13,400 bases of DNA from Caldithrix sp. GTDB lineage: Bacteria; Zhuqueibacterota; Zhuqueibacteria; Oceanimicrobiales; Oceanimicrobiaceae. Position 1 is the stretch's first letter. The number at the start of each line of letters is the position of its first letter. The translations under genes were made by a program, and so were the position numbers. Where the stretch lies: the NCBI GenBank assembly GCA_004357015.1, contig SMXE01000214.1:1-13400 (forward strand). Direction: 5' to 3'. The notes under the pieces are model-generated. The model had not been told where the DNA came from. It worked only from the letters and a program-made list of their open reading frames with translations, and made no database searches. Below, piece by piece: positions 1 to 8,500 of the stretch.

Positions 1-1134
1 ATTCAGAAAAGCGCGAATCTGATCGTCGCCGAATTCCGGTCCAAGATACGAACCATCCTGGAGGTCGGCACCCGGCTGAAGTTCCCGTTTGTTATCCAGG
101 TACTCGTGCCAGACGAACAATGCAGCCCCGAGGGCGCCACCGGCGTCTCCGGCTGCCGGTTGAATCCAGATATCCTCGAATGGCCCTTCCCGCAAGATTC
201 GTCCGTTGCCGACACAATTGAGCGCCACGCCACCTGCCAAACAAAGGTACTTTTGGCCAGTCTCTTTGTGAATATGCCGGGCTGATCGCAACATCACTTC
301 TTCAGTTACTTCCTGAACCGAACGCGCCAGATCCATCTCGCGCTGTGTCAGCTTCCCTTCCTTTTCACGCGGCGGGCCGCCGAAGAGACGGTCGAACTTG
401 CCGTTGGTCATGGTAAGACCGGTGCAGTAGTTGAAGTAGTCCATGTTGAGCTTGAACGAGCCATCTTCTTTCAAGTCCATTAGATTGTCGAGGATCGTTT
501 GCACATATTTCGGTTCACCATACGGGGCCAATCCCATAACTTTGTATTCTCCGGAATTGACTTTGAAGCCGGTGTAGTAAGTAAAGGCCGAGTAAAGCAA
601 GCCGAGAGAATGTGGAAATTTGAGCTCAGCATGAATGGTCACGTTGTTGCCCCGCCCTACGCCATAGGACGTGGTAGTCCATTCGCCGACACCATCCATC
701 GTCATGAACGCGGCTTCCTGAAATGGCGACGGAAAAAACGCCGACGCGGCATGGGATTCGTGGTGTTCCGGATAGATGATCTCGCCTTCGTAATCGAGGT
801 CTTTCCGAATGAGGTCCGGGATCCAGAGTTTTTTTCGGATCCAGAGTTGGATGGCCATCAGAAACGACTGGATGCCGACGGGTGCGTATGCGAGGTAGGT
901 TTCGAGGATTCTCTCGAATTTCAAGAACGGCTTGTCGTAAAAGGCGATGTAGTCCAGATCTTTGACATCAAGGTTGGCGTGCTTCAGGCAAAACCTGATC
1001 GCATTTACCGGAAAATCCTGGTCGTGTTTTACGCGCGTGAAACGCTCTTCCTGAGCGGCGGCAATGATTTTGCCATCCTGAACCAGACACGCGGCGCTAT
1101 CATGATAATAGCATGAGATACCCAGTATATTCAT
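1..1134 (-). CDS. NodU/CmcH-family O-carbamoyltransferase, C-terminus cut by window edge
   Basis: Transfers a carbamoyl group from carbamoyl phosphate, through a carbamoyl-adenylate intermediate in the family, to a hydroxyl of a sugar or natural product in the cytoplasm. The visible 378 codons start MNILGISCYYHDSAACLV, the usual N-terminus of this family. The metal site characteristic of the N-terminal kinase-like fold is present: an HxxxH motif within PEHHESHAASAFF (His124, His128) and an Asp in PAAGDAGGALGAA (Asp330). MTMDGVGEWTTTS (144-156), SGEYKVMGLAPYGEP (194-208) and LAGGVALNCVGNGRIL (299-314) are further family signatures. Family members are usually around 550-610 residues, so most of the C-terminal domain lies outside the window. 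The ATG at 1134 is preceded by a strong AGGAGG that overlaps the stop of the upstream glycosyltransferase, giving an 8 bp gap. Context suggests carbamoylation of the polysaccharide made by this locus; the acceptor is unknown. Family call very secure. Confidence 0.95.
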   Translation of the reverse strand, partial: MNILGISCYYHDSAACLVQDGKIIAAAQEERFTRVKHDQDFPVNAIRFCLKHANLDVKDLDYIAFYDKPFLKFERILETYLAYAPVGIQSFLMAIQLWIRKKLWIPDLIRKDLDYEGEIIYPEHHESHAASAFFPSPFQEAAFMTMDGVGEWTTTSYGVGRGNNVTIHAELKFPHSLGLLYSAFTYYTGFKVNSGEYKVMGLAPYGEPKYVQTILDNLMDLKEDGSFKLNMDYFNYCTGLTMTNGKFDRLFGGPPREKEGKLTQREMDLARSVQEVTEEVMLRSARHIHKETGQKYLCLAGGVALNCVGNGRILREGPFEDIWIQPAAGDAGGALGAALFVWHEYLDNKRELQPGADLQDGSYLGPEFGDDQIRAFLN

Positions 1135-1138
1135 CTCC

Positions 1139-1144
1139 CCTCCT
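1139..1144 (-). promoter_or_regulatory. Strong Shine-Dalgarno of the carbamoyltransferase, overlapping the preceding stop
   Basis: The minus strand reads TAGGAGGGGAGATG. AGGAGG begins inside the TAG stop of the upstream glycosyltransferase and lies 4 nt from the ATG, or a second GGAG abuts it. This fixes the ATG start at 1134 and suggests translation coupled to the upstream gene. Confidence 0.75.
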
Positions 1145-2402
1145 AATTCGGAATCAGCACAGGAGACGCACTCGTCAGCTCCTGATACCATCCGTACATC
1201 TGCTCGTAATGAACGTCCGGGTCAAACTCGCGCTCTGCTTTGGCTCTGGCGTTCTTGCCGAAGGTCACAGCCAGATCCGGATTTTCCCAGAGTCTGGCCA
1301 TCTGTGCCGCCAGGCCATCGACGTCGCCGGCTTCGAAGTGCAGACCGTTTTCTTCGTGGTCAACCAATTCCGGCATGCCGCCCATGAGGGAACAAATCAC
1401 CGGCTTGCCATACGCGAACGACTCGTAAATCACCAGCGGCGAATTGTCGTACCATTCCGAAGGCACAATGATGACGCGGGCATTCTTCACCACCGACTCA
1501 AGTTCGTCACCGGATTTGAGGCCGAGAAATTTGACGTTTTCAAGGGAATGCTCCACCACGAACGCTTCTAACTCCGACCGTTGCGGGCCATCACCGACGA
1601 TTAACAAAGGTGCGTCCGGATATTTCCTTGAGGCAGCCAGCAAGGTCAGGATGCCTTTTTCATCTGCAAGTCTGCCAAAATAAAGCAGATAGTCGCCGGC
1701 AGAAAAATGCGGCGTAAAATCCTGCATGTTGATGGTATAAAACATGTGCCGCACTTTGCCATCTCCAACCCCTGCCTCTTTGAACTTCCTGCCCATAAAA
1801 TGGCTCGGCACGTGAAAAAGATCGATATGTTTTTCATAAATACGAGTCGCGCGGTGCAGGCTGCTTTCAACGGCGACCATCAGGCTGGCCACCAGAGAAT
1901 CCTTGTGACATTTCTCTTTGATCGGATGCAGTAAATTCCCATCCAGACATTTCTCGCAGATTTTGCCCGTCCTCGGGTTGTACAGTCGGTAATTTGGGCA
2001 GACCAATTTATATTGGTGCACCGTCTGAATCACCGGGACGTTGTACTTCTTCAGTGCATGAAGAATCGACGGTGAAAGCTGGTGGTCGATCATGTGCAAG
2101 TGAGCGATATCCGGCTTCGTGGCTTCGATGAGCTTTTCCATTTGCTTGCGGGCGTCGAATGAATAGATCATTTTTCCGGCGGCGCGGACGGCAGTCGCCA
2201 CCTTCGCCAGGACCGAGCCGTGGTTGTATTCAATGTTGCGCGCAAAGAATGCCTCGTGTGGTGTTTCGAAACTGTCGGGGTGGCGCATGGCAAAAGGGAT
2301 GACTTCGTGGCCGTTGGCTTCCAGCACTTTCGACAGCTCGAACATGTAGCGTTCTGCGCCCCCCTTGACAAAATAGAATTTGTCCACCATCAAAATTTTC
2401 AT
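1143..2402 (-). CDS. Family 4 (GT-B) glycosyltransferase with four-cysteine segment
   Basis: Retaining GT-B glycosyltransferase of the GT4 kind, likely cytoplasmic, adding one sugar to a lipid-linked glycan. The N-terminal Rossmann half carries GGAER (residues 14-18), the usual acceptor-side glycine loop. The C-terminal nucleotide-sugar half begins near 238 with YFGRLADEKG, followed by IVGDGP (268-273) and SEWYDNSPLVIYESFAYGKP (315-334). Glu327 in that motif is the expected donor-binding glutamate. Residues 135-165 hold four cysteines (C135, C149, C152, C165) in an insertion seen in some GT4 enzymes; it may bind a metal, which is inference. At 419 aa it is normal length. Its ATG overlaps the stop of the upstream ligase gene by 4 bp (ATGA), and there is little Shine-Dalgarno sequence, so translational coupling is likely. 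The sugar specificity cannot be read from sequence. Confidence 0.93.
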   Translation of the reverse strand: MKILMVDKFYFVKGGAERYMFELSKVLEANGHEVIPFAMRHPDSFETPHEAFFARNIEYNHGSVLAKVATAVRAAGKMIYSFDARKQMEKLIEATKPDIAHLHMIDHQLSPSILHALKKYNVPVIQTVHQYKLVCPNYRLYNPRTGKICEKCLDGNLLHPIKEKCHKDSLVASLMVAVESSLHRATRIYEKHIDLFHVPSHFMGRKFKEAGVGDGKVRHMFYTINMQDFTPHFSAGDYLLYFGRLADEKGILTLLAASRKYPDAPLLIVGDGPQRSELEAFVVEHSLENVKFLGLKSGDELESVVKNARVIIVPSEWYDNSPLVIYESFAYGKPVICSLMGGMPELVDHEENGLHFEAGDVDGLAAQMARLWENPDLAVTFGKNARAKAEREFDPDVHYEQMYGWYQELTSASPVLIPN

Positions 2403-3748
2403 ATACGGCGCGCCCCCGGCATTGGCAACATGGTCGATTCGGATACCGGTATCTTGTCAACAGACATTTTCATTTTATTCATCTGTTCCTGCATTTGCTG
2501 CTTTTTCTTCTTCGCGCGTAACTCGCTTATCTTAACCTGTCGCAAAGCGAAAGTCAATCCTGCCAGCGTCCAGAAGACCAGTTTGATTCGATAGTGCTGG
2601 TATTCAGGCCCGATGTTGATGCAAACGATAAACGCGATGACGCCGCAAAACGTCCCGATTGCCACGGCGTTGATGAGTGGATCCTTTATCATGATGTTGC
2701 GATATGCTTCCCGCAAAAACACGAACAACAGGGCCACAAACATCAACGCACCCGGAATGCCGATCTCAGCGGCAAACCTGAGAAATTCATTATGCACCGG
2801 ATGCCAGAAATTGAAGTCATCGAATGAATGCCATTGGTAGTTGTTCAATCCCACCCCAAAAATTGGATTTGCCATAATGATCGGGTAGGCAATCTGTATC
2901 ATACGCGTTCGAAAACGGCCATCGGATCCGGTTTCGAATCGCGCCTCTATGGTATCCCAGTTTATGATTGCTATGGCCGCCGCTGCCACCAGCACCATTG
3001 CCATCGCAGCAAAAAACTTCGGTTTCATCAGACCGCGTCTAAATAGAAGAATTGTGAAAACCATCATGGACAAAAGAAACCCGGCCCACGACGATCTGGA
3101 AAGCGAGAAAAACAGTCCGAGCATTGCCAGGCCCGAGGCGGCAGCAAGAACCCATTTGTAGAGCGAACGCTTCGCGAAGACCGCCAGGCTGATCGCCAAA
3201 GGCAAAATCAAAACCAGCACCAAACCATATCGGTTCGGGTAAGCCAGAGTGCCCCGGACACGAGATTCCACTTTATGCAGCAACATCTGTCTTTCGCCAA
3301 GAAACCCGAGACCCAGCGTTCGGCCGAGCACGCCTTGCAACGTCCCAAGCAATCCCTGGAACAGCATGGCAAACACCAGCATGTTGGCCACAAAAATCAA
3401 GTCTGCTTTTGTCTTGATGTTGTTTACCAGATAGAAATAGAGCAAGAACGCCTTGATCCCAAAGAAAATACCGATCCCGGTTGCGGTGAGAGCAATAGCC
3501 GAGGTCATGGACAGGACGCTCCAAACCAGCATCAGGATAGCATAAAAAGCGATTTTGCCAAAGCGCAGAGTGATGGTTGTAAGCACGTTGGTGCGATAAA
3601 TCCACATAGCATAAAGGCAGAACAAGAACACGTCGGTGACCATGACCAGATCTGCGCTCATCACCGCGTTGAACACTGCGCCGGTCCCGAACGGAATGCA
3701 AAAAAGGGTTGCACCCAGGAAAAATTTTTCAAGTTTGCGAAGTGACAC
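2399..3748 (-). CDS. O-antigen ligase / Wzy-type polymerase family membrane protein
   Basis: Polytopic inner-membrane protein of the Wzy_C (WaaL/Wzy) family, which joins or polymerises undecaprenyl-linked glycans on the periplasmic face. About ten or more hydrophobic segments fill residues 8-400. Family landmarks are VRGTLAYPN (164-172), SLSRSSWAG (215-223) just after a membrane helix, and the long periplasmic-loop motif HPVHNEFLRFAAEIG (316-330), which supplies the conserved His and Arg expected of this family. The last ~45 residues (405-449) form a soluble, Lys/Gln/Met-rich tail. The start is GTG, supported by AGGA 7 nt upstream. It lies 17 bp after the GT39 gene and overlaps the next glycosyltransferase by 4 bp. 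Ligase, polymerase and protein-glycosylating oligosaccharyltransferases share this fold, so the exact role is open. Confidence 0.9.
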   Translation of the reverse strand: MSLRKLEKFFLGATLFCIPFGTGAVFNAVMSADLVMVTDVFLFCLYAMWIYRTNVLTTITLRFGKIAFYAILMLVWSVLSMTSAIALTATGIGIFFGIKAFLLYFYLVNNIKTKADLIFVANMLVFAMLFQGLLGTLQGVLGRTLGLGFLGERQMLLHKVESRVRGTLAYPNRYGLVLVLILPLAISLAVFAKRSLYKWVLAAASGLAMLGLFFSLSRSSWAGFLLSMMVFTILLFRRGLMKPKFFAAMAMVLVAAAAIAIINWDTIEARFETGSDGRFRTRMIQIAYPIIMANPIFGVGLNNYQWHSFDDFNFWHPVHNEFLRFAAEIGIPGALMFVALLFVFLREAYRNIMIKDPLINAVAIGTFCGVIAFIVCINIGPEYQHYRIKLVFWTLAGLTFALRQVKISELRAKKKKQQMQEQMNKMKMSVDKIPVSESTMLPMPGARRI

Positions 3749-3755
3749 TTTTGAA

Positions 3756-3760
3756 TCCTG
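3756..3760 (-). promoter_or_regulatory. Ribosome binding site supporting the GTG start of the ligase gene
   Basis: CAGGA lies 7 nt before GTG at 3748 on the minus strand, in the short gap after the GT39 stop. No ATG lies at a comparable spacing; the next methionine is about 30 residues in, past the first hydrophobic segment, so the GTG is preferred. Confidence 0.5.
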
Positions 3761-3765
3761 TATAG

Positions 3766-5466
3766 TTATAACAGTTTGTAAATCACAGTGACAAAACCCG
3801 CTTCGTCGACGAATCTGTAAATCTGTTGCAGATCATCGTTCGAACCGTTTCCTTCCAACAGAAATCCCAGCGCCGGGTAGTCTTTCAGATATCTTTCATT
3901 GAGCTCGATATGCGTTACGTTCCGGTGCCTGGCGTAGGCCAGAACGCGCTCGTAGCTGTTGGTGGGAATAGTCACCGATTGCGTAATATTGTAATTACCT
4001 GCATAAAAATCAACTGCGTGATTGCGGCTCATGATAATTGGCTTAACCGATGTATTTTCAAGCAGCCACAGCCCGGCGACCTTCTGCTCTACCGGGTCAG
4101 CGACGTATTCAGTCGTGACCTTCTTCCGCGAGATGACCCGGCCAAACTCTGGCAGCACCAGCAGCGCCAAAAATACAAACACGCACAACGCCGCCGCAAG
4201 GGAACTCGCCTTCATTTTACGCCGCGCGGCGAACTTCGTCAGCGGCATGTAGTTTCTAAGCTGGTCGTAAACATAAACCGCGCCTGCACCCACAAACACT
4301 GCACTAAGCGGCAGCATCGGAGTGAGATAACGCAGATTGATGTGAAACGCCGGAATCAGAATCAGCCAATAAAACACCAGGAAGCTTGACAGAAACAAGA
4401 TCTGCTTGCCGCGCTGCACCTGCCATCCACCGGCCAGCAAACCAATGCCCAGCAACAGGGCCGGCAGAAGGGTGAGCACAGTCGGGATGGCGTGCTGCAA
4501 CATGTTGGCGAAGTTCTTCACGTACTTGGTTAGAAAGGGTTTGAGCCGCACCTGGCGCACGGGCTTTGCGCCGCCTTCAGCGGCATTCAGAAATGTCCCC
4601 TGATGAAAAACCCTGTCGATGGGCACGGTCTCGTTCGTGCTGTCCAGAGAACGAAACGAGCTGCCTTCTCCCTTGAGCGGCGTTTCCATTTGTTGGTTGG
4701 CCGAACCTTTTGCGCTGATGGTCCATGAGCCGGTGGCCTGCTTCAAATAAAACAAGTACGGCGACGCCACCACCATAAATCCAATCGCCAGCGCAGCCAG
4801 CAAGTAAACCAGGCGCAATTTGTTGATCAGAAACAGTTTCGAAAAACTGCCGAGCAGCAACCACACTGTGAGCACGACCAAAAAGCCAAAAGCCATGGGA
4901 TGGCCAAGATAAGCCAGGCCGGCAGCAAATCCAGCGAGCAATGCATACCCAATGGCGTACTGCTGCAGCATCAGCAAACCGAACAACACGGCCAGCGTGC
5001 CGAAGCACATGACCAGCGGTTCGGTCAAAACCAACGTACTTTGAAACGCCAGCGGCGGAAAAAGCGCCACAAAACCGGCTGCGAGCACGGCTGCTCTTCG
5101 GTCATATATTTTCGCTGTGAGAAAAAAAACGGGAACCGGCAAAAGCGCTCCTGCCAGCACAGAAACCAGTCGGGCGGCCAATTCATAATCTTCAAAAAAA
5201 TTGCACATAAACGAAATGAACGCCGGCAGTAAAGGCGACCAGTACGTGTGCAGCACATCCGAAAGGCCGTGCAGGTGACCGCTCACGCCGAGCTTCAGGT
5301 AGTTGACTTCATCGAATGAAACCGCGAAACGGTATTTCAGGAAAAACAACCGCAGCGCCAGTCCCAACACAAAAAATGTGGTGAGCGCAACACGGGGATT
5401 AACTTCTTTCAGAGTATCGAATTTTTGGGCGTATTTCCTGACGCCCGGAGCCAGTGTTTCGATCAT
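3766..5466 (-). CDS. GT39 / ArnT-like polyprenyl-phosphate-sugar glycosyltransferase
   Basis: GT-C membrane glycosyltransferase of the dolichyl-phosphate-mannose/ArnT (PMT) type. The family moves a sugar from a polyprenyl-phosphate carrier to a glycan, lipid or protein on the outer face of the inner membrane. The first hydrophobic helix is followed by SFDEVNYLKLG, whose Asp-Glu pair (D52, E53 from the ATG) is the family's catalytic/metal motif in the first periplasmic loop. HTYWSPLLPAFISF, LTEPLVMCF and a late RYLTPMLPLSAVF are typical PMT-like landmarks. Roughly ten or more hydrophobic segments are followed by a soluble C-terminal region of ~130 residues. ATG at 5466 is chosen; an in-frame TTG two codons upstream (5472) is the alternative. 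Neither has a Shine-Dalgarno. A 125 bp gap separates it from carB, and the ligase gene follows 17 bp downstream. The donor sugar is unknown. Confidence 0.88.
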   Translation of the reverse strand: MIETLAPGVRKYAQKFDTLKEVNPRVALTTFFVLGLALRLFFLKYRFAVSFDEVNYLKLGVSGHLHGLSDVLHTYWSPLLPAFISFMCNFFEDYELAARLVSVLAGALLPVPVFFLTAKIYDRRAAVLAAGFVALFPPLAFQSTLVLTEPLVMCFGTLAVLFGLLMLQQYAIGYALLAGFAAGLAYLGHPMAFGFLVVLTVWLLLGSFSKLFLINKLRLVYLLAALAIGFMVVASPYLFYLKQATGSWTISAKGSANQQMETPLKGEGSSFRSLDSTNETVPIDRVFHQGTFLNAAEGGAKPVRQVRLKPFLTKYVKNFANMLQHAIPTVLTLLPALLLGIGLLAGGWQVQRGKQILFLSSFLVFYWLILIPAFHINLRYLTPMLPLSAVFVGAGAVYVYDQLRNYMPLTKFAARRKMKASSLAAALCVFVFLALLVLPEFGRVISRKKVTTEYVADPVEQKVAGLWLLENTSVKPIIMSRNHAVDFYAGNYNITQSVTIPTNSYERVLAYARHRNVTHIELNERYLKDYPALGFLLEGNGSNDDLQQIYRFVDEAGFVTVIYKLL

Positions 5467-5518
5467 AAACAATTCGCAAACAATATGTTATCAAATGATC
5501 CAGAATCCTGCCTGCTTA

Positions 5519-5554
5519 GCAACAAGCATACAAGGGTTGCAAAATCCAAGCCAA
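5519..5554 (-). promoter_or_regulatory. Possible promoter with inverted repeat, carB to GT39 gap
   Basis: In the 125 bp gap before the GT39 gene the minus strand shows TTGGCT, 18 nt, then TATGCT (5554 to 5525), a fair match to -35/-10 boxes. The -10 lies inside an inverted repeat, GCAAC to GTTGC, 22 nt overall (5519-5540), which could be an operator or chance. A sigma-70-like consensus may not apply in this lineage, so this is weak. Confidence 0.22.
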
Positions 5555-5597
5555 TGGGCGCATTCATTTTCGCGTTCAGACATTAATCAATTTGGAC

Positions 5598-8500
5598 TTA
5601 GTTCGCTGTGTACTCATCCCAACTCATGATTTTGAGATCTGAAACCTTAAGCTGGTCCAAAGACTCCACAAACCGCTTGGCAAGCTGTAGATTCGTTATG
5701 AGGGGTACGCCGAAGTCAACCGCTTTCCTGCGGATAATGTAATCGTTGGTGAGCTCTTCTTCCTGGAAGTTTTTCGGGATGTTGATAACCAGATCAATCT
5801 TGCCGCTGCTGATATATTCGAGCACGTTCGGGCGTTTCTTTTCCAACGGCCAATTCAGCACCTCAGCGGCCACGCCGTACTGCTTCATGAATCTGGCCGT
5901 GCCCCTGGTGCAGTAAATCTTCACGCCGAGGCTGCTCAGTACGCGCGCGCTTTCCACGAACTCCGCCTTGTTTTCCAAAGGACCCGTGGACATCAAAATG
6001 GTTTTGATGGGCAGCCGGAACCCCACCGACAACAACGCCTTCAGAAAGGCCTCTTCAAAATCAACGCCGAGACAGCCAACCTCTCCTGTGGAGGCCATCT
6101 CCACCCCTAAGGTCGGGTCGGCGCCGGAGAGGCGCGTAAACGAAAATTGCGGCGCTTTCACCCCAACGTAATCGAGTTCCATGAACGATCTCCGAATGTC
6201 CTTCACCGGTTTGCCCATGATGGCGCGGGTCGCAAAATCGATGAAATTGTGGTTCGACACCTTGGATACGAACGGAAAACTGCGCGACGCCCGCAGGTTA
6301 CACTCGATGACTTTCACGTCGTTGTTTTTGGCGATGAACTGAATGTTAAACGGCCCCGTGATGCAGAGCGCACGCGCGATTTTGCGCGCGATGGCCTTCA
6401 CCTGCCGCAGCGTCTCAATGTAGGTGCGTTGCGGCGGGAACACCAACGTGGCATCGCCGGAATGCACCCCGGCATTTTCAACATGTTCGGAGATAGCATA
6501 AATTACCAGTTCGCCGTCGCGCGCCACTGCGTCAAATTCGATCTCCTTGGCGTTCTCCAGAAACTTGCTCATCACCACCGGGTGGTCACTGGAGATTTTC
6601 ACCGCTCGTTCGAGGAACCGGGTCAGCTCCTCATCCGTAGAAGCCACACCCATGGCCGCGCCGCTCAAGACGTAACTTGGCCGTACCAGGACCGGGTAGT
6701 CGACCTTCTGCGCAAACTTGAGGGCATCTGCCAGCGAGAGCAACTCTTCCCACTCGGGTTGGTCGATGCCCAACTCGTCCAGCATGGTAGAGAATTTGTG
6801 TCTGTTTTCGGCCTTATCAATGTCCTGAGCTGACGTGCCCAGCACGTTGAGCCGCGCTTTGCTGAAACGCATCGCCAGGTTGTTTGCGATCTGGCCGCCC
6901 ATGGCAACGACCATGCCGAGCGGTCGTTCTTTACGGTAAATTTCGTAGATGGTCTCGAAGCTCAGCTCGTCGAAGTAGAGCCGGTCGCATTCGTCGTAGT
7001 CGGTGCTTACGGTCTCCGGATTGTAATTTATCAGAACGGTTTGGTAGCCCAGCTCACGCAGCGTCATAGCGGCGTTGACGCAGCACCAATCAAACTCCAC
7101 CGAACTGCCGATGCGGTAAACGCCGGAACCGAGCACGATCACCGAGTTTTCATTTCGAAAATCAATGTCATCGCTGTCGCCATTGTAGGTAAGGTAAAGG
7201 TAATTTGTACGCGCCGGAAATTCCGCCGCCAGCGTGTCTATCTGTTTGACGCAGGGATGAATGCCGTAATTCTGCCGCAGGTCGCGGACGCTGTCCTCGT
7301 CAGAATTGAGCGCCTGCGCGATCTGATGGTCGGAAAAGCCTGCCTTCTTGGCTTCCAGGATCGGTGGTTTCGGGCAGATGCCGTCGGCGTAGCGCTTCAG
7401 CAGCGCCTCAATTCTCAGGATGTTCTTGAGTTTGTAGAGAAACCATCCGTCGATTTTTGTCAGCTCATGAATTTCGTCGAGGCCAATCCCAGCTTTAAAG
7501 GCCTGCGCAATGGCAAACACACGCTCGTCCGTCGGATTTTGCAATTCGTTTTTCAGGTCATTGAACTGCAACTGCGTATTGCCTGTCAAGCCGCACACGC
7601 CGATATCGAGCATACGCAACGCCTTTTGCAGGGCTTCTTCAAACGAACGGCCGATGGCCATCACCTCGCCCACGGATTTCATGCCCGATCCAATTCGCGT
7701 AGAAACCCGGCGGAATTTTTTCAAGTCCCAGCGTGGAATCTTGACCACGATGTAATCCAGCGCCGGCTCGAAACACGCCATGGTGGACTGCGTGATGGAA
7801 TTCTTCAAGTCCGTCAGGCCGTAGCCCAGTGCCAGCTTGGCTGCCACAAACGCCAGCGGGTAGCCGGTGGCTTTCGAAGCGAGGGCAGAACTGCGGGACA
7901 AGCGCGGATTCACCTCGATAACGCGGTAATCCCCGGTCTTCGGATCGAGGGCGTACTGAATGTTGCACTCCCCTATGATACCGATATGCCGCACGACTTT
8001 GATGGCCAGCTCGCGCAGCATGTGGTACTCGTGATTGTTAAGTGTCTGGCTCGGCGCCACCACGATGCTTTCCCCGGTGTGAATACCGAGCGGATCGAAG
8101 TTTTCCATATTGCAGATCGTGATGCAGTTATCGTGGCGGTCGCGCACGACTTCGTATTCGATTTCCTTCCACCCTTTGAGGTATTCTTCCACCAAAATTT
8201 GGTTGGTGTGAGACAGGGCATTCTCGGCGCGCGCCTGCAATTCATCGGCCGAAACGCAGAGTCCGGACCCAAGACCGCCAAGCGCAAAAGCGATGCGCAC
8301 CATGATGGGATAACCGATTTTCTCGGCCATTTGCAGCGCTTCCTCTACGGAGTGCACCGCCGCACTACGCGGTGTCTTGACATCGATTTCATTCAGCCGT
8401 TCCACAAACCTGCCGCGGTCTTCCGCGTCTCTGATCGCTGCCAGCGGACTACCGAGCACGCGGACGCCGTACTTATCGAACACACCGCTCTCCGCCAGCG

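Noticed and set aside
499..1116. 205-codon open frame on the plus strand
   Set aside because: It is antisense to the carbamoyltransferase, whose N-terminal motifs are unmistakable on the minus strand; no domain is recognisable in this frame.
3275..3745. 156-codon plus-strand frame rich in Gln/His/Lys
   Set aside because: It is the antisense mirror of the hydrophobic ligase gene; hydrophobic codons read backward give such polar composition.
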